Of a stretch of DNA of 64,000 bases, positions 40,703 through 53,700 are shown piece by piece (the first letter of the stretch is position 1; each line of letters opens with the position of its first letter). Location of the stretch: the NCBI RefSeq assembly GCF_910591885.1, contig NC_063269.1, forward strand, positions 6,076,001 through 6,140,000, written 5' to 3'. The DNA is from Bombus terrestris. Lineage: Eukaryota > Arthropoda > Insecta > Hymenoptera > Apidae. The position numbers and the translations under genes are program-made. The notes beneath the pieces are model-generated. The model was not told the origin of the DNA, did no database searches, and saw nothing but the letters and a program-made list of their open reading frames with translations.

Positions 40703-41652
40703 GAACGTCCCTTCTAGTTATAAGGATAAATTCGATTTTTAAAAATGTCTTCGCGAAAGCGAGAGAAATTCGATCGATCCTTGAAACGTACGTACGCAGT
40801 TTCTTATAAGGAGTCTCTTAACTCGCTAGGTTTAAGTTAGCGAACGATACATTTTAAGGGTACGCGAAACGACCACGATGATCGATCGATTCGTCGAGGC
40901 GGATATAAAAAGAGAAATATAACAGAGCAGAAAGAAATATCGTAATTTTACGATCACGATCGTAAAACGTAAGAACGATGAAACGAGTAGAGTTTTCGAA
41001 TGGTATCCACGTAGAATTCTCGTATTCGCTGGTGCCCTTCTAGTATCGGGGATGGGTGAGATCGACGAGAAACGATCGCGAGCGTTCGCTAGGGACCGCG
41101 TACCTTGATACTCTAAATAAAGTAAGATGATGCCCTCGTTCTTTCAAAACTCTTCGACGAGTACAGTTTTCGTTCTTTTTTTCCCTAGTTGATAGATTTG
41201 TCGATCGAACAGCCGATTCGAATAATCAACGGGAGTCGATTGTGGAATCGTTGCGCTTCAGCTGCACTTGTTCGGAATCGTTGTCGGATATCGAAAGTGA
41301 ACGAGCCAATTTTTTTAATTCTACCGCAATTCGTAATTATAAAGGGAGAGATTGGAAGAAATATGGGGATGGAAGGGTGGGTCCAGCGAATCCACGGTCG
41401 AACCTCGTTTATCTCGGGGGATGAAACAACGTCAGAACTTCGCAGGAACCTTCTCTCGGGCGACAATAGGCTACGAAGAATCGGTGTGTTTTAATTTAAA
41501 CGACGCTGTAAATAATCGTGGGAGGCACGGGAGGAGTCTCGTGTTGTCTGTAATTAACTTTGTAATTAATTGTAAACGATCTAACGGAGCGAAGACGAAC
41601 AAAAGAGAACAAAAAGAAACCAAAAGCAGAGAAAATAAAAGAGACAGAGAGG

Positions 41653-41675
41653 ATATATATATATATATATATAAT
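41653..41675. repeat. TA microsatellite
   Basis: A TA dinucleotide run is followed to about 41780 by further TATACA and CACACG units in A-rich sequence. Confidence 0.85.
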
Positions 41676-44600
41676 ATGATAAATGAAAATAAGAAAAGGA
41701 ATATATTATATATATACATAAGGATATACAGATATATTCTACAGGTAAACATACACACATACGTACACACACGCGCACACGAACGTAAATACGTCGGAAC
41801 GAGAGGAAGTACGTCAGGAGGACATATTAACACATATTACTAATCATATACACACGTACACATACAAACTTGCAGCACCCTCGCGTCGCGCAATAAAACA
41901 AATTCTAAATCAACTTTCAAAAACTAGAATGCGTGCCTGAGTGCGTGGGAGACCAACCCTCGTGAACCACCGAGCCCAACCCTTCTTTAAACTCTAATTT
42001 AGGTGTTAAATATTAGCTAATTTTAGATGAACGAGGGTACGCGTGTTTTGGTTGCTGAAAATACTCTTGAAAATCGAAAGTGGAACGGAAAGGGAACAAA
42101 GGAAGGGAGGATTTTTTATTTTATTAATTTTCATCCACGGTGGCTATGCGCATGGAAGCATCACGATACAGATTAAAGTCAAGTGCGGCGGAATTCTTCG
42201 AACCGCGTAGCCGAAAATAAGAAAAATGTAGAACAAACTATTTTCAACGTTGAAGCGAAAAGGGGAAAAGGGAGAATATTAGCGAGGTCAGGAAGTTATT
42301 AACATAGAATGCGAAAAATGCATCGTCAGAGGTGCGGCTCGGTGGTTCACGGACAAAAAAAAAGACGTAAACGTGAATCTAAGTAAATAAAAAAGAAAAA
42401 AAAAAGAAGATTATTACATTATATTAATATGATCGTAGAGATAATCGAGAATAATGTGTCAGGTCCTTTGTCGTCCAAAGAGCTGCAGTTGTATCACGAG
42501 ATCGCGTATTAAAAAGCGAATGAAAAACTAGAGAGAAGGAAAAATAGAGAAAAGAGTGTAAGGTTAATGCTACGAAGAAATCGAACGTAGCAAAACGATG
42601 GCTCGAGCTTAATCCGAATTTAAACATAATACCTCTCTCTCGCAACACTTAAATTATAACGATCCCTCGATGTTATCGTACATTTTTTTATTCCTTTCTT
42701 GTCTTAGAAAGATTCTAATAAATTTAAGGAAAAGCAAGAAAAAGAAATAAATATAACAAATATGACGTACCCAATTTGTTGGTCGAGAAAAATGGCTGTC
42801 CGGGTTAAGCTTCGACGCCATGTTGCCTTTGCCAGCACGAAATTGCTCGGGAAACTCGGTAAAAGAACGAGGAATAAAAAAAAAAGAGAGAAGAAAGCAT
42901 AGAAAATAAAAATCGATAAAAAAACGTAGCAGCGTGCGCGAGTTATTTAGAGATTAATTTGCCGGAACTAATTAGTCTGTCGTTGTTGGCGAGTTATCGC
43001 GTTTTTACTTCCGGTTCGCGACGCAGCGATGCACGGAGATTTTCCGATTCGGCAAGGGTCGCTCGCGAACCTTTTCTGCTCGGTCTTCGATTTCGATTAC
43101 GGATCGTCGGGAGTCCCTGGTTCGTTGATTTCCTCCCCGTGGTTTCTCGTGGCGTTAGCCGGAAATCGCGTCGGCGCTGCCGTTGCCGGCCAATTCACCG
43201 GCTAATCGATCGGTCTCGAGCCGAGCTCTATGCAAGCAATTTTCGAGGAATAAAAGAAAATAAAGGGGATGAAACGGTGACTCTCGTGATGCGTGTGCAC
43301 CGAGGAAAAAGCTGCTTGACATTCTCTGCTTCCTATAGTGGAATACGACGGTCTTTATATTTACAAAATGGAAAGAGAGGAAGAGAAAAGTATCTCTGTT
43401 ATTTGACATTATTGTTTATTTTCTGCGATTGTTCCGATGATCTTTACACATTACCTCTTTTTATTCGCTTTGTGGTGCACAAGGAACAAGAAGATCGAGG
43501 GAACACGCGATCGAGGGAAGCTAGGAACATGAATAACGAGTCTTTCAATTCACTACCGTACTGCCAATTTTTCCGATGAGACGCGTAATAACTTTAATAA
43601 GAGTTTAAGGCGAGGCGAACTGGCGCGACGAGCGATACGATTCGCGTCCACATACGCTCGTCCGACCTTTGTTCGTCTTCTTTCGTCGCTCCGAAGTCCT
43701 GACGGAGAGCTATCCCGCGATGTTTCCGGAGGGACACGCCACAGAGGGTTCTACTCTTTATCGCTAAACCATTGCCACGGTTTTGCCTATTATACATCGT
43801 AATCTACCGCTAAAGATAATAGCAATTTGCTCTAACAAAGAACAAGCGTCCGTATTCTTTTTGAAATCTATATATTGATCGATATTCAGCGATTTATTCC
43901 CCTGTGATAACTCCGTCAATGCTGCAACGCCCGATCCAACAAAATCCTGCGTTCCGAACACGCGTTCGAATCGATCGTTCTCGGTAAATGTAATCGACAC
44001 AAAGAGAAAGAAGCGGGCACTTTCGGCTCGCACAACCAATGGAAAAACCAACGCGATTTTCCTTCGGTGCGAGAGGAACCGAAGGAAACTGAATGAACCG
44101 TGGCGCGAACATCAAAGGCGACTGAATTCGAGCGGTTCGATCGATCAGCCGTGCTGCTTCCGCTTTGTTTCGCGCCGATTAAAAGAGCCACCCTCTCCGC
44201 CGGTCCCTCCGGTGGACTTGCTTTTGCATCGTGAACGGAAAAAGCGATCCTTTTGTAATCAGGACACCGTCCACAGGACCTGCGAGCGTAGCAGGATCGG
44301 CCAATGTTCCTGACACGCTCCACCGTGATTGCGATTCACGCCGTTCGACCGGGAGATCGAGCCTGCGAAACCAAACTTCCAGGTTTTCCAGCCGCGGGAA
44401 ATTATCCAATGAATACGAAATTTCTGTTCATTTGCAACGAGCGAAGTAGATTCACGGGCGAATCTTGCGTTACGCGAAAGCGTTGAGAAACCGACGGTGA
44501 AAGATTGAGAACGAATAGCTGTGCGAAGATGAAAATTCTAGAAGCTACGTTAATTTTAAACGATGGTTTTTCCAAGTTCGTCTCGATGTTCGATAATTCT

Positions 44601-45510
44601 TAGAAAAGTTTCACGATCGCGTAATAAATAATTTTAGTGGATTTCTCGATGTTTCATAAGTTTACTCGCAACAGTGTGACATGCAACGTAAAGATGTACA
44701 TTTCTATAAACTATCCTGCCGTTATTGAAACTTTTACCGAGATTCACCAGTTCCTGGACACGTGTCCCTCGTGAAACTAAAGCTCTTACAGTTTCTCAAC
44801 GCATGTAGGTTGCAATCAATTTCAAAGTTCCCTCTCCCGGTCGTGACTAGACAGTTTATGTAATCGAGCGACGATTAATCGAGCCAGATTGGAAACGAGA
44901 ATAGACCGCCGGTGATTCGAGGATCGTCGCAACGCAGAGACCTGCGCCGGACACCGAGTTCCTCGAAGTTCCCTTCTTATTTGTATATTTTTCTTAAAAC
45001 CGATCGAACAAGGGGGTCGCTTCTCCTTCGAACGTTTCTGATCCCGTTAGTTCCACGAATTTTAATTAATCCTCGAATCGTTCGATCGAACATAAAACTG
45101 TCGAGCGTTCTTCTAATCGAAGTTTTCACGCGAGAAGAACGATCAGCGAGGTAGAATCACGGGAAGTTCGAAAGGAAAGCGATCATCCTGACTGTTTTCG
45201 TAGCCTCGTGTAAAGAAACGTCGCTGAGAAAGAATCGAAAAGGGACAAAGACGATGGAAACTCCAGGGGAAAGAAACGCGACGATAGTGTTCGTCGAGCG
45301 GTGTCGCGCAAACGTCTAGTTTCCGATGCACTAACTTTAGTTTCCTAAGCGGACACGAGGACAATTGTCTCTCCGGTCAGAGGCTCGGGGTTACGCACCG
45401 TGTTATCGATCATACTTGGCAATAACGATATTTTTAATCGTACAACTGTAAAAAAAAAAGATGGAGTAAAGAGAACAGAGAGAAACAGATAAAAAAACAA
45501 AGGAGAAAAA

Positions 45511-45556
45511 TCTATATATATATATATAAATAAATAAATAAATGAATAAATAAATA
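45511..45556. repeat. TA run followed by TAAA repeats
   Basis: CTATATA units pass into AAATAAAT tetranucleotides, creating several overlapping AATAAA hexamers. It is simple sequence. Confidence 0.85.
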
Positions 45557-48500
45557 TACATACGTAATAAGTGGACGGAGAAGTAAAAGAATAAAAGAGA
45601 AAAAAATGGAAAGGTAGTTGGAAAGACGATTTATCGACAGCGGTCAAGCGCCGGCACGTTGTAACAAGTACACCCGATAGTTGTAACTAGGAACGGGATG
45701 AAGACGTTTTAGCCGATGGTGTTGTCCGTCTTCGGTAGCTTCCACGCCTTACTCAAAAGTGAAAAATAAATTGAAATTCATATTTAACACGCTAGAGTCC
45801 CTTCATTCCGTTCGTACGACGTTTCGTCTCGCGAATCTCGCGCGATTAAATTAATTTCTTATCTATCGAATAATCGACGAACCGATCAAACAAACGAAAA
45901 AAAAAGAAAGGAAAAGAGTGAAACAGACTTCTTCGCTTAGTACCCTTGACGCTACGGGCTAAAAGGAAAACCAAATTTTCCAATACTGCCAGTTCGTTCG
46001 ATCCATCAAACACTCCATCTCCGATCACGCCTCTAACCATCGTTCATCCCAAGAGTGTCGGCGAACTTCCCGCGATTCGTTCGTCGAGCCCGCGCGTCCC
46101 CGTGTCCCACTGTCGAATTGTAGCAGCGGGTAACGAAAAGAAAACACGGAATTAATTGGTGTTTGCGGAACACCGGCCACAAAGGCGAAAGAGGTAGGCG
46201 CGCGCTCTCGTTTGCGCGGGAAATTGATTCGTATTTGCGTGAACGTGCGACAGAACGTGCTCGTTAGCCACCGGACGATACGAACCGGGCGCCACGGTGT
46301 TTGCTAGCCGCAACGTAAACGTCGCTCGAACGTGGTATATTTATGGCTGTATCGTGAAACCCACTCGTGCCACTTTTTCGAATCGCGATTAGGTCGTTTT
46401 ATTTCCGGAACGTCGGTCAAGGACGTCGATACTGGACCGAGCTTAAATTGGAAATTGAACGTCGACGCAACGAATGCTATGCTTCTATACAGATTCGACG
46501 AGATGTCCATAGTTGGCCCATCATAGAAATATATCCAAGTTTCGAAACATATTACGGAAAGACGATGGAGTTTCTTTTTCGAGGTAGATTCAGGTCGTGC
46601 TGTCCGTGCACCGTTTGTTCGCTAATTCTATCGAACTATTCAAGAGCATACGGTTTTCTATATCGGTGGTTCCGGATCTGGGTTACCGCGTTGAATAATA
46701 TTTTTAAGGAAAGCGGTCGAAATTTCCCTTGACGCAACGTCGTTGATAATAGAGCGCTCTTTTCTTACCTCGGCCCTGGAACACGATTTTAATTGAGACG
46801 CCCCTCCTCTGCCCGATTATTCCTGACACGGTGGAGTGGAATTTTCGGCGGACAGAGCCGGTCGAAGAAAGCTCGCAATTACCGAATCTTCTCCGCGAAA
46901 ACCAGCTCGTATCGATTCTTATCCCTGTTATATTTTCGACGTGCAGCGGATTCCGGCATATTCGGAAGCAAAGAATAATTATTTCGCCATCTCTGGTTGT
47001 GTGTCCGCCTCGGCTCGCCGGAATCCATTAACGATCGGCGTGCTTCTCGTTAACAAGATTGTCGACAGAAAGTCGATAGTTAATTACGCAAACGAAGGGA
47101 TCTCGTTAAAGGTGGGCTACCTCTGTCCTCGATGTCGCCGAATCGCGACCGATCACATGCTCCTCCATCGACATTCTAGAATTCTGTAATTGCCTACTTT
47201 GCGTGCTTGTTAACTTCCCTTAAACGACCGATGGATATGCGGAGATAAAGATGGCTGATAAGAGGGATGTCGGAGCTACTGGAAATGTAATCCCAAGAAA
47301 CGCGATACGAAACTCACTGATCGTCCGCCAGAAATCGTTGGTTCTCACAAACGAAGCTCACTGCCTCGTAAAATGAAATTCGTTTAGCCCGGTCATGTCG
47401 GTACGGTGCTTCGAATGTTCGTCAGCCGCGTACAAAATTCGCAGCGTCTCGTCATATCGTTTCTCATCGCCTCTCATCGTCGTATCGCTGCTTCCTTTCA
47501 AGCCGCATATCCACGCGAATTTTGAGAATTGGACTGTGAGGCTACGTAGCAAGAATATTCCAAATTTAAATTAATTCTGTTGACTCGTTACACTGAAACC
47601 CCTTAAATCGTTGGGACGCGGGGCAGAGGAGGAACATAAAGAGGCTGGCTAAAAGCTTCTCCGCGTAAACGGAGAAAGCAAAGAGAGGAAAGTAAGGAGA
47701 AGAAGAAAAATGGACGGAGTTAGAGTGGACGAAAGTATCCCCATCGCGAGTATAAAGGCTCTCTCAGGATAAAATGCCATGATTAAAAACTCTCTGCTCG
47801 TAGACTGGAACGTGAGTTTGTACACATGTGTGCTCGTGGCATTGTCATCGCCGTTTCCGGTGCTCGCGGGCTGTTCGGCTCGCTTTCATCGTCCCGACTC
47901 TCCGTTTTTCTCTCCAAATAGAAGCCAGCCACCGTACAGATGGGCAGAAACGCGGCGAAACGGCGGACAAAGACAAGGGTCCAGGGAGGAAAGAAAAGAG
48001 ATAGGTGGTGACAGCTAGATCGGTCCTCAAAGCGACGTTTTGAAGGAGTAAAACGACTTGAAGTGGCGGCGCGCACTACTAGAGAACAAATTGCCCCGAG
48101 GGAAACACTTCCATAGAATTATTTATTGTTACCAGTTTGAGCTTGGTCAGGAGTTTACTCCGGCCGGACGATGAGTATCATCTCTAAAGGACGTAACAAA
48201 TAAGCTTCGAGCTTACTTATTAAGTTGCATAATCGTAGGCATTTTGGCTGCTCGCGTAAAGATCGAAAGGAGAAAGCGAGTTGAAAGTGGAAAATAAGTG
48301 GCGTGGGAATTTAAACGGAGAATAAGCGGGTTCCTCTTCCTATCCAAACTTTCCAACAGATTAAATTAAAAGAAGGTAGGAAGCGCGAGCATTTCGCTCC
48401 GCTTTCTCGCCTCTAACAGGTTCGTTCGATCGCCTTACGAGAGCACGCCGTTTAACGAAGCGATATCCAGACGCTGGGAGTTGGACGGAGAAGCTCGTTG

Positions 48501-49886
48501 GCAAAATCAGAAATGGAGCAGGGAGATTCGCGACGTTGGCCGTTAAAAACCTATTAGATAGGAGCGTTTCGCGTTCCTCGGGATTATTAAAGCGGTACCG
48601 GGAGAACGGGATCAGAGACGGGGGAAGTAGAGGAGCCGCGGAAAAACGTGGACGACGCGTTGTTTTAATTAAGCGGCAGCGCAGAAAAAAAAGTGGAACA
48701 TCTTTTCGAGGCAACGTGTTCCGTCTCGCGACACATAGATATCCATTCGACCGCGTTACAATTACGCCACCTTACATACGGATTTAATTATTCCGCGCGA
48801 GCAACCGGAGCCAGGCCGCGCATTCGTTCCAATTAATTACTGCTGGTCGTTTACTGGAGATCCTCGTCATCGACTAAAAGTGCCGCGATCCAAACGGCGC
48901 AAGAGGAAAATGAAATGGCGAGGTCCTTTGTCGTTCAGCCAAGTTCCCTGTTTCTCTATGAGCTTCCACTTCCTGTTCCCTCGCACCTCGCGTACCAGAC
49001 AATCCTTTTTCGTTGCTGCAACTCTGGCCGTTGCGGTTTAAACGATGCCACGATCGTTAATTCGTGCAAGGATGACAAGTACCGGGTTCGTTGCTCGAAA
49101 ATGGTGGGAAATACTTTCTCGATTTCGAGAAACAGGTATCGATACCCGATATTACACTTAACAATCCTTTTGTCTTTCTCCTCTGTGTTTAATCTTTATA
49201 CTCAAGATGTCTTTACTTTTGATAAAAATAGATTCAGAGATTATTTTTTTAATACCGAAAGAATGGTAAGTTAAAGTTTGTCCAAGATTGTAGACTCTAG
49301 GTGGCGACCTCGAGTTCTCCGGCTCTTCGAGGTTGGAACTTGGCGGGAGCAAGCAAGTTCCATCGATCCAGCAGACTGAAAAGAAGGGGACGCAAGGAGG
49401 CAGGAAGCCAGGATCTGTTTAAATACTCGAATAAAAGGCTCTATCGACTGTCGAAAGAATAAATAAGCTGACTCGCAAAGCTCCACGTCTTTTTCATTGC
49501 CCCCTTCACCCAATCCTTTTACCTTCGCAATTTATTTCGCAACAGGGCAAACGATTCCTCGCAGGTTGCAGGACTCGTGTCTACGTATTAATAGTCCGTT
49601 TATTTGTCCTTAAATTCTGCGATCACACACAACGAGTAAAACTGTTCTGCGAAGATGTAATCACGATCGAACGTTCACGCGAACAGCATTGCCTTTTCGT
49701 TTGTGATATTCGAAGCGATTGCATGTCGAAGCTCTGTAAAGCTGTATTCTTATCAATTTTCAATCGTTCCACTTTACGAAAACAATGTTTCTGCATAAAA
49801 GTATTCTTTCAACGATCTTGAAATTTTTTTACATTTTTTATCGCTCCTCTACTTTGTGTGCAGGTAATCAATGTTCGTAGAATTAT

Positions 49887-49892
49887 TTTATT
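49887..49892 (-). terminator. Candidate poly(A) signal for HisCl1
   Basis: TTTATT on the + strand reads AATAAA on the - strand, about 0.7 kb past the HisCl1 stop. Another AATAAA lies at 49599-49604. Which one is used cannot be decided from sequence alone. Confidence 0.3.
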
Positions 49893-50573
49893 ATTTTAAA
49901 AGCTAAAATGCGGCGAGATACCGAGGAAACGCGAGGCTGTGCGCGAGAACGTTTCGCGGAAAATATCATCGAGTGTATCTATCGTAGCAAAACTCGAGCA
50001 GACAAGAGCAAGTAACCGAACAGACCGGCTAAATTGAACGATCAATCGCGGTGAGCGAACGGGTCTTAAGAGATTGTTCAACGTGATACAGATGCGATCC
50101 GCGTCGAAGGTGAACGCTGCTGCCGTGGATCGCCCAAACGGGTGAGTACGCGATCGTTCGATTCGATATGCGCTCTTTGGAGGAACCTTAATGCGACTTA
50201 ATTGTTAGGATGCTCTTACGATTAATGAACCGTTGACGGCGCTTGTTCTCTATATTATATAAAAGACACTGAAAATTCTTCTAGCGGACTATCTCGTCGT
50301 AGAAAAACCTTCCGACTCGTTCGATTTTTGTTAATTGTTCGATGCGTTCCGTCGAACGACCAAAGCTAAATTTCTCGTTGTCCGGCTGAAACCGAAGTTT
50401 CCTTGACGATTTATCCAAGCAACGAATCGTATAATATCATTATTTCGCTCGTCTATGGAGTTTCATTTGGTTGAATCGAAATGATTAACAAAGATCGAAC
50501 GAAAGACATCGTTGGAGACCGTCGACGATCCAGCGATCTTCGTTTCCGTGTTCGAGAGAGAAGGGCAGACCTC

Positions 50574-50750
50574 CTACAGGAAGGTGCTCCAGTAGACGAC
50601 GTTCAGGATGAGGAATGAGAACGGGAAGAAGAATCTGGACACCTTGTCGATGTAGATCGCTGTTGCCCGACCCTGGCAGCAGGTGTCGTATTGCACGGTT
50701 GCAGGTCTCACGGGACTTCTGCTTCTCTCCGATTCGTTCCTCATGGGTGT
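50574..50750 (-). CDS. HisCl1: HisCl1 last coding exon (loop end and M4)
   Basis: The exon covers residues 361-418 and the TAG at 50576-50574. It follows tcttcgacag and reads TPMRNESERSRSPVRPATVQ, YDTCCQGRATAIYIDKVS, then the M4 segment RFFFPFSFLILNVVYWSTFL. The M4 and preceding YDTC..ATAIYIDK segment agree with fly HisCl1 and not with the ort tail. The basic, serine-rich start is a likely intracellular phosphorylation site region (inference). Confidence 0.94.
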   Translation of the reverse strand, partial: TPMRNESERSRSPVRPATVQYDTCCQGRATAIYIDKVSRFFFPFSFLILNVVYWSTFL

Positions 50751-53700
50751 CTGTCGAAGAAAAGCGCGTTGAGTGAGGTCTTGAAATATTTCACGCGGTG
50801 TTTTCCAGCTTCTGATAAAATAAATCGTCACTAAACATCAAAAAACAAGCAATATCGTCGAAACGATTCAGGAATAGATCGAATTCAATGTTTCTTCGAA
50901 GAGAAGCCTCGCGTTGTTAATTTCTCTTACATCAGTCGATGCAAGAATGTAAACGAAGTGTAACATTTGTTATATAAATAAAGAGCGATCATTTTCGCTC
51001 AGGGGAAATGCAAACAGTTGGAGATAAATCAGCAGTTGTATAATCATCGAGATTCCTTAGCCGAAAATGAGAATGTAACGTTGATTCTTACATTCTCGTG
51101 CGGCTGATTCATTCGCACATGTAATAAATTATTAAGCGAGCCGTAAAAGCACGCGCTGCGGATTTCTACGGAATCGCCGGACTGTGTCTAACGGCCAGGC
51201 TCGAATGAAATTTATATTAATCTCGAGTTACTCGGGTTCCTTGAGTCCATGTCTTATTCAAGGCACGCGAGACAATCTTTCTCTCGACCCTCGTGCACGC
51301 GGCCCTACAGAAACGGGAAATTTCGCCGCTTTTGACGTAAAACGTAACTTTCTTCCCCTCGAGTCTCGGGACCCTCGTTATTTTCCCATTTAGTGGAATT
51401 TGTAATCGTTGCACGGTTAAACTCTGCAAATTCTAAATTCTCAACTTCAACTTTCAAATCTCGAATATGCCGTCATGCGAAACCGTTTTAAAAAGGCGGC
51501 AGAGTTTTATAATTCGTTCGCGGGTCTGAATTTCCAAGGTCTATCGGTGATACTGGCGATTGAAAAACTCGGAAGTGAAAGACTCCCGGGGATCCATCTC
51601 GTTGGGACGAAGTTTCAACGAAGTTCTTGGCCGAGCCAGTTTCGAAACTTCCTACTTTGCTTACCCGGGGCGAACTAATTTCGCCCCGAGATAGTGTTTG
51701 TTCCCGTGCTTGGCAGATGGAAAACGCATCTTTTCGCGATCGCATCGGCCGCCATATTCACGCGATTCTCCTCTTTTATACGCTTTCACTACGCGTTTCC
51801 TCTTGCAGCGCTATTTAAACCACTCTTTACGGTTTAACCTGTCTCAGGCGAGCAACTGCGCGAGAATTATTTTCGATGGAAGAGAAGCCAAGGAAAGTAA
51901 ATATATTTCCAAGCCAAGAGGACTCTTCGTTATTCTCTGAAATTTATACTTGCCATCTTCTTCATTTTAACGGCGTAAAAATTGCTCCGGCGAAGTAACG
52001 AGTAGCGAGATAATTAGGTCACAGTTTTTCGATAAACTCGCCGCAACTCGACGCGATAATAATTTAAATTCATTCCCTTTAAACGGCCCTCTTCAACCTC
52101 TTTCCAGCATTTCGTACTAAAACTGTGTTCCCTCCGGTCGCCACTCGGCAAACTATAATTGACGTTTAATTTTGCGAAACGGAATACAATGCGAAACAGA
52201 TACAGTTTGCTTTGTGCGAAACGAAGGGACCGCGAGTCGCCTGGTGGCCTCTGGAAACTCGATTTCATTGCTGCAACGTTCAAAGACAGAAATCGACGTG
52301 TACTCGCTTAACATGCCGCGCAAACTACGTGTTTGCGTTTTAGCCGACGTGGTCACGCTTTTCGAGGATACACGCGCGGAGATGTAAAGAATTTAAAGGC
52401 GGTCCATGCTAAATTCACGCTACGCCGCTGTCGTTAATTAAAACCCGCTTACATATTAATCTCAAACGATCCCGTGGCTGGTGTCAACAAATTAATAATT
52501 AGGCACGTGGCCAGAACGTTTGCTAAATTCCGAAAGCTCGTCCGGTTATTTTATTTTGTTATTTTGTCGTTCGATCGTTTCATCCCTCTTTTTCCTCTGC
52601 CATATCTTGTTATCGCGCAAACTTAACAATGTTCCCGTTAATCTTTGTTTCCTCCCCATCTTCGTCTTCTTTTATTTCAATTGAACAAGTTTTTACGAAC
52701 AAGTTACTAGACTCGCGTGCAACTAGCGCGTTAATTAAAGTCGCACCACTTTCGAGCCGCTGAAGTTGAAATTGTAAGTGTGTCAGGTGTTATCAAAGTG
52801 TCAGGCGTATACCGGGTGTTCGTGCGTTTCTTTGAACCGTATTCGCTACCTTTCTATCTTTTCGTTTTTCTCTTGTAGCACGCATTAAACGGTTGAGCCT
52901 GAAGACCGACCAACAAAGACCAGAAAAGCAGCGGAAAGGAACGTGTTTCCTCTGGTTTCACCTCTTTCATTTTCCGTAATTCTGTTTCTCCAGTTTTCTC
53001 GTTAAACGTATTGTTTTCACTGGCAGACGGAGCTTGGCCGCGGTCGCATCGATCTTTACCATCTGCGCAACTATTTACTGTCACCCACGGCGCGCGTCGT
53101 TTGTAAACCCTCAACCTTACTAATTGTAAGTTCGAGGTGCAAAGAAATTTAGTTGAAACGAGAACGCGCCGCCGTAACTGTTCCATGAATTACGCTCGCC
53201 TGTGAAAACGGGCCAGTCTTTCTACTCCTATTTCCGCCGGTTTTCCGCGAATTTTCCTCCGCTTATCGCGCGGACCGTGCCGTCGTCGCGATTTCCCATT
53301 TCCTCGTTCGGCTGTGGTAATTACTGACAGCACGAACTTATAACGCTGTGAATAAAAAGTGTCGATATTTTTACGCGTATTTCGGCGGAACTTTTAAACT
53401 TCGAACGTTACTGCTTCTTAGCTTCGAATATTGCCACTCGCGTTTCCTTATTACTTTCTCGATTTAAGCCGAATTTCCATTCGAGATTTTAGATTCGAAA
53501 CGAACCTTTCATTCCCTGTGAGCGAGCTGTGCTTCTTTACGATTTTGCTTCTTTAAAATATATCTACAAAAATCGTCGAAGTCTTCGTTACATCGTACAA
53601 TTAGTTTCTGAATCAAACGTCTGAAAAGTTTGTCGGGGAAATATAAAAAGAATTTCGCCTACGAAGAATTACGCCAGTGAAAGCTGGTCGCTGAGAGAAA

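Larger units (their letters stand above)
35256..50573. other. Intergenic spacer between Shal and HisCl1
   Basis: No convincing gene was found in these 15 kb. The first part would be 3' UTR of the 35.1 kb Shal exon. At 39.5-40.3 kb a GC-richer patch is open in at least four frames on both strands, which points to composition and not coding. Simple repeats lie at 40613-40702, 41653-41675 and 45511-45556. A-rich, AATAAA-bearing stretches occur at about 41580-42920 and 45420-45780. A short ATG block with a strong donor at 50092-50141 is noted as a finding. The last several hundred bases would include the HisCl1 3' UTR on the - strand. Confidence 0.5.

Noticed and set aside
42959..43579. 206-codon + strand open frame
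   Set aside because: No recognisable segment, Arg/Ser-rich composition like other chance frames here, no splice or promoter context.
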